Notes: generated by a model not told the origin, from the sequence alone. A DNA stretch of 64,000 nucleotides from Pseudorhizobium flavum (GCF_902502825.2 NZ_LR723670.1:930001-994000), one strand, 5' to 3'. Counted from the first letter of the stretch, positions 48,300 through 57,133 are shown. Translations and numbers: made by a program.

Positions 48300-50258
48300 T
48301 CAGAACTCCTCCCAGCTGTCGTTGCTGACGGCGACGGCAGCGGAGCCCTTGGCCGAGAAGGCATTGGCGATCTTGCCCATCATGCTGCGGGCGGGCGAGG
48401 CGACCGGGGCGGACTTCGCACCGGCCTTGGCGACCGGTGCCGGTGCACGATGCGATGCCGGCTGGTAGGAGGCGGCGCCGCCGAGCTGGAACTGGCCGAT
48501 CAGGCCGCGCAGGCGGCTTGCCTCATTGGCGAGGGTAGCACCGGCCGCATTGGCCTCTTCCACCATGGCGGCGTTCTGCTGGGTCACCTGGTCCATCTGG
48601 TTGACGGCGGTGTTGACTTCCGACAAGCCCACCGACTGTTCGCGGGCCGAGGTGGCGATCGCGTCCATGTGCTGATTGATGGTGACGATGTAGCTCTCGA
48701 TGGTCTTCAGGGCTTCGCCGGTGTCGCTGACGAGCTTCACGCCGTTGCCGACCTCGGCAGACGAGTTGCGGATCAGGTCCTTGATCTCCTTGGCAGCGGT
48801 TGCCGAACGCTGTGCCAGTTCACGAACTTCCTGGGCAACGACGGCAAAGCCCTTGCCGGCTTCACCAGCACGCGCCGCTTCGACGCCTGCATTCAGCGCC
48901 AGCAGGTTAGTCTGGAAGGCGATGTCATCGATGACGCCGATGATGTTGGAGATCTGGCTGGATGACTGCTCGATCTTGCCCATGGCATCGACGGCATTGG
49001 CGACGACGGCGCCGGAATGGCGGGCGCTTTCGTTTGCCTGGATCGCCACCGTGCGGGCCTCTTCGGCGCGCTTGGAGGAGTTGGCGACATTGGTGGTGAT
49101 CTGGTCGAGGGCTGCGGCGGTCTCTTCCAGGGAGGCGGCCTGCTGCTCGGTGCGCTTCGACAGGTCCTCAGCACTCTGGCTGATCTCGCGCGAGCCGCTG
49201 TCGATGGAGCTGGTGGATTCCGCCACCGCCGTCATGGTTTCGCGAAGCTGCATGACCGAGCGGTTGAAGTCTTCGCGCAGGCCTTCGAATTCCTCGGCAA
49301 AGGACTGCGTCAGCTGGACGCCGAGATTGCCGGCGGACAGCTGCTTGAGGCCATCGGCCAAGCCCGTGGTTGCCTGTGCCATGGCTTCGGCGCGGATGCG
49401 CTCCTGCTCGGCCGTGCGGCGGCGCTGTTCTTCCGACTGCGAGCGCTGGGCATTTGCCTCCTGCTCGAGGCGGCGGTTCTCCAGCGCATTCGTCCGGAAC
49501 ACCTCGACGGCCGCCGCCATTTCGCCGATCTCGTCGGTGCGGCCGGCAAAGGGGATCGCCGTGTCGGCATCGCCCCTGGCGAGGTTGTTCATGGAACCCG
49601 TGATGGTCTGGATCGGCCGTGCGATGCCGGTAATGGCGAACCAGATGGCGGCGGCGATGACGGTTGCAAGCACGCCGATCGCGATGAAGGAGACAGTCAA
49701 TGTCGTCGAATAGGCGGATTGTGCGTTGGCATAGGCTTCGGTGGTGTCACTGTTGCTGATCTCCACGAGCCGCGTCGCGCTCTCGGTTGCCTCAGTGGCG
49801 CTCTTGACCATCTCATCGCGGAGGATCCGGTTTGCTTCATCGATGTGCCCAACCAGAGAGGAAGCAAAGACGGTGGCACCGACCCTGTTGTACTCATCGA
49901 CGGCGTGGCCGAGCTTCCCAACGATCTCGCTCTCCTCCTTCGACGGGTTGAGCGTGTTGAACTTCGCGATATCTTCCTTCAGCTTGGCGGTCGCCGTTTC
50001 TACCGTCTTGACGGCGGCAGCCTTGCCCTCCGCGTCCGACCGAAGGATATGGCTGCGATAGGCGGTCCGTATGTCGCCGAGCTGAACCTCCATGTCCTTC
50101 ACCGTGATGGCGGTGGGCATGTTATCCGTAGCGATCTCTTCGAGGTGCGCATTGATCGCGCCGAGCCGGTTGAGGGCAAAGGCCGCGAAGAGCCCGAAGG
50201 AAATGCCGATCAGAATCAGGATTCCTGCAAGGGCTGTCTTAACTTTGGGTCGTGTCAT
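48300..50258 (-). CDS. Methyl-accepting chemotaxis protein
   Basis: A 652-residue chemoreceptor. Membrane spans at about residues 8-30 and 185-212 flank a four-helix-type periplasmic sensor domain; HAMP follows to about 265. The signalling domain contains the conserved hairpin tip FQTNLLALNAGVEAARAGE. The C-terminus ends SWEEF, matching the xWxxF CheR/CheB docking pentapeptide (NWETF in E. coli Tar). The ligand is not deducible. It ends with a strong terminator. Confidence 0.92.
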   Translation of the reverse strand: MTRPKVKTALAGILILIGISFGLFAAFALNRLGAINAHLEEIATDNMPTAITVKDMEVQLGDIRTAYRSHILRSDAEGKAAAVKTVETATAKLKEDIAKFNTLNPSKEESEIVGKLGHAVDEYNRVGATVFASSLVGHIDEANRILRDEMVKSATEATESATRLVEISNSDTTEAYANAQSAYSTTLTVSFIAIGVLATVIAAAIWFAITGIARPIQTITGSMNNLARGDADTAIPFAGRTDEIGEMAAAVEVFRTNALENRRLEQEANAQRSQSEEQRRRTAEQERIRAEAMAQATTGLADGLKQLSAGNLGVQLTQSFAEEFEGLREDFNRSVMQLRETMTAVAESTSSIDSGSREISQSAEDLSKRTEQQAASLEETAAALDQITTNVANSSKRAEEARTVAIQANESARHSGAVVANAVDAMGKIEQSSSQISNIIGVIDDIAFQTNLLALNAGVEAARAGEAGKGFAVVAQEVRELAQRSATAAKEIKDLIRNSSAEVGNGVKLVSDTGEALKTIESYIVTINQHMDAIATSAREQSVGLSEVNTAVNQMDQVTQQNAAMVEEANAAGATLANEASRLRGLIGQFQLGGAASYQPASHRAPAPVAKAGAKSAPVASPARSMMGKIANAFSAKGSAAVAVSNDSWEEF

Positions 50259-50540
50259 GGGAGGTCCGTCCAGGGCGAGAGGGCAAGGACGCTGCGATCG
50301 CAGCCGGCCTTGATCGATGCAACTTTAGCGCGCCATGCGTTACGAAATTCAAACAGCGACACCCATAGATATCATGGATGAAATTTAGTTAAGGCTGATA
50401 TATAGGCAATTCTCTATGTGCCGATTGCCCGATCTATGCCGCATCCCGTAATCGGTTGCGCGAAAGACTTCCGCCGCCAGCTTCGCACCAGCCGCGGAGG
50501 ACATGCTCGCCCCGGTCCCATCAGCCGGAATCGAGTCGTC

Positions 50541-51371
50541 ATGTCGCTCCCGTCCCAGTCTCTGCACCGTATGCTGTCCGCCGTCGGCATGTTTGCCATG
50601 GCCGCAAGCCTGAGCGGCTGCATTCTGGTCACCGATACGAGCCGCATGAACCCGGATGTCTTCGTGCAGGAGACGGCGCCGGTCTTCCACGTGCCGCCCT
50701 ATGCGGATCCACCGACCAACCAGCCTCCACCGATGCCGGGCGGTATTCCGCAGAAGCGCCAGCTCTATCCGACCTATTTCCACCAGACCTACCGGCCGAC
50801 CTATGGCATGCCGGTCTCAAACCCGGTGCATCGTACCATGTACGGGGCGTTCAACGATGAGGGCCGGACACTGCCGGCAATCCCTTATTCCCGGATCGAG
50901 CCGCGCTTCCTGCGCCAGGAAGTCTCCTACCAGACCACCGAGGCGCCCGGCACGATCGTTGTCGATACGAAGCAGCACTATCTCTATCTCGTGCAACCCG
51001 GCGGCAAGGCGATCCGCTATGGCGTCGGGCTCGGCAAGGAGGGGTTCGCCTGGTCGGGCCGCGGCACCATCCAGTGGAAGGCGAAATGGCCGCGCTGGAC
51101 GCCGCCGGCCGACATGGTCGCCCGCCAGCCGGAATTGCGCCAGTTTGCCGCTGCCGAAGGCGGTGCCAATCCGGGCCTCAACAATCCGCTCGGCGCCCGC
51201 GCCCTCTACATCTTCAAGGACGGCAAGGACACGCTCTACCGCGTCCACGGCACGCCCGACTGGCAGTCGGTCGGCAGGGCCACGTCCTCCGGCTGCGTGC
51301 GCATGCTGAACCAGGACGTCATCGACCTCTATGAGCGAGTGCCCGCCTCGGCGCCGATCGTCGTGATCTGA
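50541..51371 (+). CDS. L,D-transpeptidase (YkuD), lipoprotein
   Basis: A 276-residue enzyme that makes 3-3 cross-links in peptidoglycan or attaches proteins to it. ATG 50541 starts a lipoprotein signal with lipobox LSGC. The YkuD catalytic domain (about residues 130-276) has IVVDTKQHYLYLV at its start and the HGTPDW/SSGCVRM catalytic His-Cys motif near the end. Two paralogues lie in tandem here; this first one is 146 bases before the second. Confidence 0.88.
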   Translation: MSLPSQSLHRMLSAVGMFAMAASLSGCILVTDTSRMNPDVFVQETAPVFHVPPYADPPTNQPPPMPGGIPQKRQLYPTYFHQTYRPTYGMPVSNPVHRTMYGAFNDEGRTLPAIPYSRIEPRFLRQEVSYQTTEAPGTIVVDTKQHYLYLVQPGGKAIRYGVGLGKEGFAWSGRGTIQWKAKWPRWTPPADMVARQPELRQFAAAEGGANPGLNNPLGARALYIFKDGKDTLYRVHGTPDWQSVGRATSSGCVRMLNQDVIDLYERVPASAPIVVI

Positions 51372-51517
51372 TCCATCCCGTTCTGGACCGGCGGGTTGGC
51401 TTCCCGTAGGGAAGCGTAAACGTTCCCGTGATAGCACAGGCCCATCATGGAACCTTTGCATTCAGGTTGCCGTTGATCGGGCCTAGTCAGAAGAACAAGT
51501 CGGGCGGTTTTCCGAAC

Positions 51518-52243
51518 ATGAGCATGAACATTTCCTATTCCCGCCGGGGCGTCCTGTCGCTTCTTGCGGCGGGCGCGGCCTCGACCCTTGCCGGATGCGC
51601 CTCGAGCGGCTCCGGGCCATCGGGTGGACGCATCATCTCCGCAACGCCTGCCGCCTTCTCGCCGCCGCCGGTCTCACCCTCGGGTCGTTCGCCCGAACTG
51701 GACGCCATGTATGGCACCGTCGTCGACGGCGGTTACGTCATTCCGGCCGTGCCCTACTGGAACATCAATCCGCGCTACTATCGGCAGCGTGTCCTCGATC
51801 CGACCGGCGAACGCCCGGGCACGGTGGTCGTAGACACGGCATCGCGCTTCCTCTACCTCGTCGAGCGTGACGGCAGCGCCATGCGCTACGGCGTCGGCAT
51901 CGGCCGCGAAGGATTTGCCTGGGAAGGCGAGGGCGTCATCCAGTGGCGCCAGAAGTGGCCGAAATGGACCCCGCCGGCGGAAATGATCGCGCGCCAGCCG
52001 CAGCTTGCCAAATACTCTGCGGAGAATGGCGGCCAGCCGCCGGGCCTGGACAATCCGCTCGGCGCCCGCGCGCTCTACATCTTCAAGAACGGCCAGGATA
52101 CGCTCTATCGCCTGCATGGTTCGCCGGAGTGGAGTTCGATCGGCAAGGCCGTTTCCTCGGGCTGCGTCCGGCTGATCAACCAGGACGTGATTGACCTCTA
52201 CGAGCGCGTGCCGCAGAAGGCCCGCATCGTCGTCTGGCAGTAA
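51518..52243 (+). CDS. L,D-transpeptidase (YkuD), lipoprotein, second copy
   Basis: A 241-residue paralogue of the preceding enzyme: the YkuD domain (about 95-241) has TVVVDTASRFLYLVERDG, then EGFAWEGEGVIQWRQKWPKW and the HGSPEW/SSGCVRL catalytic motif. The N-terminus combines a twin-arginine-like SRRGVLSLL with lipobox LAGC, so it may be a Tat lipoprotein. Start could also be ATG 51524. The two copies arose by tandem duplication, but their N-terminal export signals differ. Confidence 0.87.
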   Translation: MSMNISYSRRGVLSLLAAGAASTLAGCASSGSGPSGGRIISATPAAFSPPPVSPSGRSPELDAMYGTVVDGGYVIPAVPYWNINPRYYRQRVLDPTGERPGTVVVDTASRFLYLVERDGSAMRYGVGIGREGFAWEGEGVIQWRQKWPKWTPPAEMIARQPQLAKYSAENGGQPPGLDNPLGARALYIFKNGQDTLYRLHGSPEWSSIGKAVSSGCVRLINQDVIDLYERVPQKARIVVWQ

Positions 52244-52257
52244 CAGCGAAAGCGCGC

Positions 52258-52719
52258 CTAGGTGGGCTGCTCCTGCAGCCTGCCTGTCAGGGCGCGTAGC
52301 CTGTCCCGCAATCCCTCCATCTCCTCAAGGCTGCATTGCGTCGCCTTGGCAATGGCGCGGGTGACGTCGATTGCCTGCGATGCCAGATCCTGTCCTTTCC
52401 CGGTTAAGGAAACACGCACGAGCCGTTCATCCTGGCTGTCGCGCTTGCGGCTTACGAGGCCGCCCTGTTCCAGCCGCTTGAGGAGCGGTGACAGCGTGCC
52501 GGAATCCAGTCCCAGCCGGTCGCCGATCGCCCGCACCGACTGATCGTCCTCCTCCCACAGCACCAGCATGACCAGATATTGCGGATAGGTGAGGCCGAGC
52601 GGCTCCAGCAGCGGCTTGTAGGTGCGGGTCAGTGCATGGGCCGCGCCGTAGATCGCAAAGCACAGCTGCGTCTCCAGCCTGGCTGGCGCCTCGCCTCTGC
52701 TCTGTTTCTTTTTCGTCAT
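52258..52719 (-). CDS. ohrR: Organic hydroperoxide sensing regulator, MarR family
   Basis: A 153-residue MarR protein. The redox-sensing cysteine is in QLCFAIYGAAH (Cys20), the OhrR hallmark, followed by LTYPQYLVMLVLWE and the winged helix (VRAIGDRLGLDSGTLSPLLKRLE). It represses the divergent ohr until organic hydroperoxide oxidises the cysteine. It is 142 bases from ohr, with a palindrome between. Confidence 0.92.
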   Translation of the reverse strand: MTKKKQSRGEAPARLETQLCFAIYGAAHALTRTYKPLLEPLGLTYPQYLVMLVLWEEDDQSVRAIGDRLGLDSGTLSPLLKRLEQGGLVSRKRDSQDERLVRVSLTGKGQDLASQAIDVTRAIAKATQCSLEEMEGLRDRLRALTGRLQEQPT

Positions 52720-52799
52720 CGCGTGCCTGACTTTCGGGATCTCTGGCCTATCTCACGATTATCCATCCAGTCGCGGTGATTATCAATGTGCAAAATTCT

Positions 52800-52811
52800 A
52801 TTGCGCGCAAT
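52800..52811. promoter_or_regulatory. OhrR operator candidate
   Basis: ATTGCGCGCAAT is a perfect 12-base palindrome located between ohrR and ohr, 50 bases before ohr and 80 before ohrR. An ATTGC half-site repeats at 52814. Position and symmetry fit an OhrR dimer controlling both genes. Confidence 0.6.
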
Positions 52812-52861
52812 CTAATTGCCTGATACTGGTGTCCGTCTCGAAACCTCAAGGAGTGAAGACG

Positions 52862-53284
52862 ATGGCAATTCTCTACACGACCAAAGCCTCTGCCACCGGC
52901 GGCCGGTCCGGCCGCGCTGTATCCGAAAATGGCGTCCTCGATGTCACCCTGACCGTCCCCAAGGAATTGGGCGGCGACGGCGCCACCGGCACCAATCCCG
53001 AGCAGCTTTTCGCCGCCGGCTATTCCGCCTGCTTCCTCGGCGCGTTGAAGAATGTCGCCGGCAAGGAGAAGGTGAAGATACCGGACGATGCCAAGGTCAC
53101 CGTCTCCGTCGGCATCGGCCCCCGCGATGACGGCACCGGCTTCGGCATCGAGGTCTCCATCACTGTGGACATTCCCGGCATGGACAAGGCGCAGGCCGAG
53201 GACCTGGTCGCCAAGGCGCACATCGTCTGCCCCTATAGCCACGCCATGCGCACCTCCATCGAGGTACCCGTTTCGGTGGCCTGA
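52862..53284 (+). CDS. ohr: Organic hydroperoxide resistance protein
   Basis: A 140-residue OsmC/Ohr family thiol peroxidase that reduces organic peroxides. The two catalytic cysteines are in GYSACFLGAL (about residue 60) and HIVCPYSHAMR (about 124); the conserved GTNPEQLFAAG precedes the first. AAGGAGTGAA is a strong ribosome-binding site. It forms the classical pair with ohrR. Confidence 0.95.
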   Translation: MAILYTTKASATGGRSGRAVSENGVLDVTLTVPKELGGDGATGTNPEQLFAAGYSACFLGALKNVAGKEKVKIPDDAKVTVSVGIGPRDDGTGFGIEVSITVDIPGMDKAQAEDLVAKAHIVCPYSHAMRTSIEVPVSVA

Positions 53285-53296
53285 CCCTACGGAGGA

Positions 53297-53320
53297 GGGG
53301 GCGGACCATCGGCCGCTCCC
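53297..53320 (+). terminator. Possible terminator after ohr
   Basis: GGGGGCGG pairs with CCGCTCCC (one wobble) across 8 bases, 13 bases after ohr. It lacks a strong T-run. Confidence 0.35.
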
Positions 53321-53369
53321 TTGACCATCCGGCCCAGTGAGCCTACCTTTCTTCTGAAAGGATTGCGTC

Positions 53370-53756
53370 ATGGGTTTGCTGGAGAAACAGATCAGTCGGG
53401 TTGAAATCTCGGAGGCGCAGGTGGTCACCACGGCCACTGTAGTCGCAGCCGAGCGGCTTGGGCTGAACGCTCGCAGCCTCGCCTCGGTTCTCGGCGTGTC
53501 TGAAGCTTCCGTCTCGCGCATGAAGCGGCTCGATCATCTCCTGGAGAAGGGAACGAAGCCGTTCGAGCTGGCGCTCTTGCTGATCCGCCTGTTCCGTTCG
53601 CTCGATGCTATTACCGGCGGTGACGAGGGGGTAGCCCGCAAGTGGCTGCGCAACACGAACACCGCACTTGGCGGAATACCGGCGGACAGGATCTCCACCA
53701 TTACCGGCCTTACCGATGTCCTTGCCTATCTGGACGCCCGCCGCGCTCTCGTCTGA
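53370..53756 (+). CDS. Antitoxin of the Xre/MbcA/ParS family
   Basis: A 128-residue antitoxin. The N-terminal Xre-type helix-turn-helix region (LASVLGVSEASVSRMKR, about residues 35-55) is followed by the DUF2384 domain (FELALLLIRLFRSLDAITGGDEGVARKWLRNTN), which covers the toxin's active site. GAAAGGA precedes ATG 53370. It overlaps the RES toxin gene by 41 bases, the usual order for Xre-RES pairs. The HTH probably autoregulates the operon. Confidence 0.88.
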   Translation: MGLLEKQISRVEISEAQVVTTATVVAAERLGLNARSLASVLGVSEASVSRMKRLDHLLEKGTKPFELALLLIRLFRSLDAITGGDEGVARKWLRNTNTALGGIPADRISTITGLTDVLAYLDARRALV

Positions 53757-54477
53757 GGCGCGACCGGTCGCCGGGGAATTCTGGCGGCTCGTCGAGGCCC
53801 AGCATCGCGTCTCGACGATGAAGCTCGTGGAGACGGTGGAGGAGCAGGCCCTCTTGGAAAATCTGCTGGAAGAGACGAAGCCGGCGTTTCCGCCCGAATG
53901 CACGGGCCTCGACTACCTGCTCGCCACGCCCTTCCGTTATGGTGCAAGCTATCCGCACGGATCGCGTTTCCGCCGTGCCGGCCGCACGCTCGGTGTCTTC
54001 TATGCAGCAGCGCGGGTCGAGACGGCGATCGCCGAAATGGCCTTCTACCGGATGCTGTTCTTCGCCGAGTCGCCGGACACGCCGCTTCCTGCCAATGCCG
54101 CCGAATATACCGCCTTCGCGGCATTGGTCGCGACGGAAGCTGGTATCGACCTGACCATGCCGCCGCTCGACAGGGACAGCCATGCCTGGGAGCACCGCAC
54201 CGATTACGCAGCCTGCCAGTCGCTGGCCGATGCGGCACGCGAGGCGGGCCTTGATGCCATCCTCTACCGATCCGTTCGCGACCCGGCAAACGGGCTCAAC
54301 CTGGCGCTTCTGTCCGCCGGGGCATTTGCGGCGCGGGAGCCGGTGGAGCGGCAGACTTGGCGCATGCGGCTGTCGATGACCGGTGTCCAGGCCATTTGCG
54401 ACTTCCCCCTCCTGCGCATCGGCTTCTCCATGGCAGACTTCGCCGCCGACCCGCGAATTGCCGCACGCCTTACCTGA
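53716..54477 (+). CDS. RES-domain toxin (NAD+-targeting)
   Basis: A 253-residue protein with the RES fold, from the family that degrades NAD+ or ADP-ribosylates targets (MbcT, ParT of Sinorhizobium acting on Prs). The conserved arginine is in FRYGASYPHGSRF and the conserved glutamate in VETAIAEMAF; a SxxxR-like element (LYRSVRDPANG) appears later. I chose ATG 53716, inside the antitoxin gene in another frame. Its stop overlaps the convergent MarR gene by 8 bases. A longer in-frame start at 53668 is possible. Confidence 0.82.
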   Translation: MSLPIWTPAALSSEARPVAGEFWRLVEAQHRVSTMKLVETVEEQALLENLLEETKPAFPPECTGLDYLLATPFRYGASYPHGSRFRRAGRTLGVFYAAARVETAIAEMAFYRMLFFAESPDTPLPANAAEYTAFAALVATEAGIDLTMPPLDRDSHAWEHRTDYAACQSLADAAREAGLDAILYRSVRDPANGLNLALLSAGAFAAREPVERQTWRMRLSMTGVQAICDFPLLRIGFSMADFAADPRIAARLT

Positions 54478-54913
54478 CCGTTGCGAGCGTCTGGCGCAGC
54501 GGCGCCATCGAGGGCCCAAGCTCTCCGTCGAGCTCGCCATGCACCCGCTCCCAGATCGGCAGCGCCTGCGACAGCAGCGCGGTACCCTCGGGGGTCAGCC
54601 GCATCAGCCGGCTGCGCCGGTCGTCGGGATGGGGAAGGGTCTCCACCAGCCCGCGTCGCTCCAGTACCTTCACGGCCGCCGTCAGCGTCGTCCGGTCCAT
54701 AGCCAGGACTTCCGCCACCGGCCCCATGGGTGCAGGCTGCGGCCGGTTCAGCGCCATCATCAGCGAGAACTGCCCATTGTTGAGGCCGAGCGGTTTCAGA
54801 GCATTGTCGAAGCGGCGGGCAAGCGCGCGGGCCGCGCGCTGTACATGCAGGCACAGGCATGTATCGCGGACGTGGATGGTCGTGGAGAAGGGAATCGGCA
54901 TGGCGTTTGACAT
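54470..54913 (-). CDS. MarR family transcriptional regulator
   Basis: A 147-residue MarR protein with winged helix-turn-helix around LAMDRTTLTAAVKVLERRGLVET and the wing PDDRRSRLMRLT. Three cysteines and a methionine-rich N-terminus (IHVRDTCLCLHVQRA) may sense redox or electrophile stress. It is divergent from the DUF899 gene across 51 bases with a clear palindrome, so it likely controls the DUF899-DUF1579-VOC group. Confidence 0.85.
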   Translation of the reverse strand: MSNAMPIPFSTTIHVRDTCLCLHVQRAARALARRFDNALKPLGLNNGQFSLMMALNRPQPAPMGPVAEVLAMDRTTLTAAVKVLERRGLVETLPHPDDRRSRLMRLTPEGTALLSQALPIWERVHGELDGELGPSMAPLRQTLATVR

Positions 54914-54924
54914 GGGTCATATAT

Positions 54925-54936
54925 GTTGATATCAAC
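54925..54936. promoter_or_regulatory. MarR operator candidate
   Basis: GTTGATATCAAC is a perfect 12-base palindrome in the 51-base gap between the MarR gene and the DUF899 gene. Its size is typical for MarR dimers, and it would overlap the promoters of both divergent genes. Confidence 0.6.
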
Positions 54937-54964
54937 CTAAATGTCAAGCCAGAGGAGGATGAGC

Positions 54965-55711
54965 ATGAACGCGATCACGTCGCCGGAGAATGCAATCGTG
55001 TCCCGGGAGGAGTGGCTGGAAGCCCGCCGCAGGCTCCTTCAACTGGAGAAGGAGGAAACGCGCCTGCGCGACAAGGTTCGGGCCGAGCGCCGGGCGCTTC
55101 CCTGGGTCAGGATGGACAAGGACTATGTCTTCCAGGCCCCCGACGGGGAGAAGCGGCTTGCCGATCTCTTCGATGGCCGCAGCCAGCTGATCGTCTACCA
55201 TTTCATGCTGGGTCCGGACTGGGATGCCGGCTGCACGGGCTGCTCCTTCCACTCCGATCATGTTGACGGTGCGCTTGTCCATCTCAACAACCACGACGTG
55301 ACCTATGTCGCCGTCTCCCGTGCGCCGATCGAAAAAATCGAGGCCTACAGGAAGCGCATGGGCTGGAAGTTCCCCTGGGTCTCGTCCTACGGCTCCGACT
55401 TCAATTTCGACTTCCACGTCTCATTCACTCCGGAGGAGCTGGCGAGCGGCAGCGTCCGCTACAACTTCACCGAGATCCCGCGCGAACAGGCCCATGACGA
55501 ACTCCCGGGCCTATCCGCCTTCTACAAGAACGAGAAGGGCGAGATCTTCCACACCTATTCGACCTATGCCCGCGGCGGCGAAGAGCTGATCGGCACGCTG
55601 ATGATCCTCGACCGTGCGCCGTTCGGCCGAAACGAGGAAACCACGATGGACTTCGTCAAGCGTCATGACGAATACGAGCAGGCGCCTGGGGCTTCATCCT
55701 GCTGCCACTAA
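54965..55711 (+). CDS. DUF899 family thioredoxin-like protein
   Basis: A 248-residue protein of the DUF899 family, a thioredoxin-like group. The characteristic cores are LPWVRMDKDYVFQAPDGEK, the CxxC-containing AGCTGCSFHSDHVD (about residue 90), and FVKRHDEY near the C-terminus. I chose ATG 54965 with GAGGAGG well spaced. It is the first gene of a set with DUF1579 and VOC proteins under the MarR regulator. A dithiol redox role is inferred from the CxxC only. Confidence 0.8.
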   Translation: MNAITSPENAIVSREEWLEARRRLLQLEKEETRLRDKVRAERRALPWVRMDKDYVFQAPDGEKRLADLFDGRSQLIVYHFMLGPDWDAGCTGCSFHSDHVDGALVHLNNHDVTYVAVSRAPIEKIEAYRKRMGWKFPWVSSYGSDFNFDFHVSFTPEELASGSVRYNFTEIPREQAHDELPGLSAFYKNEKGEIFHTYSTYARGGEELIGTLMILDRAPFGRNEETTMDFVKRHDEYEQAPGASSCCH

Positions 55712-55744
55712 GCGGGCGCAATATCGGTACCACGGACAGGAGGA

Positions 55745-56218
55745 ATGGCCATGGAAATGGAGATGGCGAAGCCGCAGGCCGAACACGGCTTCCTGCAGAG
55801 GCTCGTCGGCACGTGGGAGGTTAGGGACATGCCCGATGCCGGCACCTGGGTCGAGGTGGTCCGTTCGCTGCATGGCATCTGGTTCGTCGCGGAAGGCAAT
55901 GGCCAGATGCCGGGCGGTGGCGATGCCACCACAGTGCTCACGCTTGGCTACGATCCCGCCAAGGGCAGGTATGTCGGCAGCTGGATCGGGTCCATGATGA
56001 CCCACATGTGGGTGTACGACGGCGAGGTGTCTGCCGACGGCAATACCCTCAGCCTCTACACTACCGGGCCTGACTTCCAAAATCCCGGTAGGACCGGGGA
56101 ATATCGCGAGCAGATCATCATCAAGGATGATGCTCACCGCATCTTCAACTCCAGTGCGAAGCAGGCGGACGGAAGCGGGAAGCAGTTCATGGAAGTCAAT
56201 TACCGGCGCGTGTCCTAG
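55745..56218 (+). CDS. DUF1579 family protein
   Basis: A 157-residue protein of the DUF1579 family, a lipocalin-like beta-barrel fold. Motifs are LVGTWEV near the start and GYDPAKGRYVGSWIGSMMTHMW, ending with GEYREQIIIKDD. It lies 33 bases after the DUF899 gene on the same strand. The initial MAMEMEMA may be read from internal ATGs. Function unknown. Confidence 0.75.
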   Translation: MAMEMEMAKPQAEHGFLQRLVGTWEVRDMPDAGTWVEVVRSLHGIWFVAEGNGQMPGGGDATTVLTLGYDPAKGRYVGSWIGSMMTHMWVYDGEVSADGNTLSLYTTGPDFQNPGRTGEYREQIIIKDDAHRIFNSSAKQADGSGKQFMEVNYRRVS

Positions 56219-56261
56219 GCGCCCAAATCGCCCGTCGCAAGCCGGGCAGGAGGAGATTGAA

Positions 56262-57074
56262 ATGCTGCAGACTGCATCGGAAACCAGAAGCGAAACCCAC
56301 GGCAAATTCATCTGGTGCGAGCTGATGACGTCGGATACGGAGGCGGCCGGCCGCTTCTATTCGTCCGTCCTCGGCTGGTCCCTCAACACCATGCCGATGG
56401 GGGAGGGCGACGCCTACCACCTCTTTCAGATCGGCGAAGGCGACAAGTGCCCCGGTATCGGTGGCATGATGAGAATTCCCACTGAGATGGCCGGTAGCAT
56501 GCCGCCGAACTGGAGCGGCTACGTTGCCGTCGATGACGTCGACCGGACGGCACGCGAGTTCGAGCAGAACGGCGGCACCGTGCATCGGCAGCCGGAGGAT
56601 ATCCCGCAGGTGGGCCGCTTCGCCGTGGTCGCCGATCCCCATGGCGCCGTCCTCAACATCATGACGCCGCTGCCGATGGATGACATGCCGCCGCCCCCGC
56701 CGGAGGGTGCGCCGGGCACCGTCGGCTGGCACGAACTCTATGCCGCCGACCTGGAAGAAGCCTTCGAGTTCTATAGCCGCATCTTCGGTTGGACGAAGGA
56801 CAGCGACTTCGACATGGGAGAGATGGGGGCCTACCGGCTCTTCGCCGAACACGGCAAGCAGACCGGCGGGATGATGAAGCGTCCTGAGGAGATTCCCATG
56901 CCGTGTTGGGTCTACTACTTCAATGTCGAAAGCGTCGAAGCTGCGATCGGGCGGGTCCGCGCCGGCGGCGGCCAGGTTCTGAACGGGCCGATGGAGGTTC
57001 CCGGCAGCAGCTGGATCGCCCAGTGCACCGACCCGCAGGGTGCCTTCTTCTGCCTCGCATCCATGCAGAAATGA
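56262..57074 (+). CDS. VOC family protein with two VOC domains
   Basis: A 270-residue protein of two fused VOC modules. The first (about residues 14-130) is GKFIWCELMTSDTEAAGRFY to GAVLNIM; the second (about 145-268) starts with GWHELYAADLEEAFEFYSR and ends GAFFCLASMQK. Such 27-kDa proteins are often linked to DUF1579 genes. I chose ATG 56262 after an AGGAGG site. The strong hairpin after it marks the end of the DUF899-DUF1579-VOC unit. Confidence 0.82.
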   Translation: MLQTASETRSETHGKFIWCELMTSDTEAAGRFYSSVLGWSLNTMPMGEGDAYHLFQIGEGDKCPGIGGMMRIPTEMAGSMPPNWSGYVAVDDVDRTAREFEQNGGTVHRQPEDIPQVGRFAVVADPHGAVLNIMTPLPMDDMPPPPPEGAPGTVGWHELYAADLEEAFEFYSRIFGWTKDSDFDMGEMGAYRLFAEHGKQTGGMMKRPEEIPMPCWVYYFNVESVEAAIGRVRAGGGQVLNGPMEVPGSSWIAQCTDPQGAFFCLASMQK

Positions 57075-57076
57075 CG

Positions 57077-57108
57077 AGAAAGCCGGGGCGAGTTCGCCCC
57101 GGCTTTCT
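57077..57108 (+). terminator. Strong hairpin, likely terminator
   Basis: A perfect 15-base inverted repeat (AGAAAGCCGGGGCGA and its complement) starts two bases after the VOC stop. The loop is very short and the tail (TTTCTCC) is only moderately T-rich, so termination strength is uncertain. Confidence 0.7.
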
Positions 57109-57133
57109 CCATCGCTGTTAAAGCTGGGTTCAT

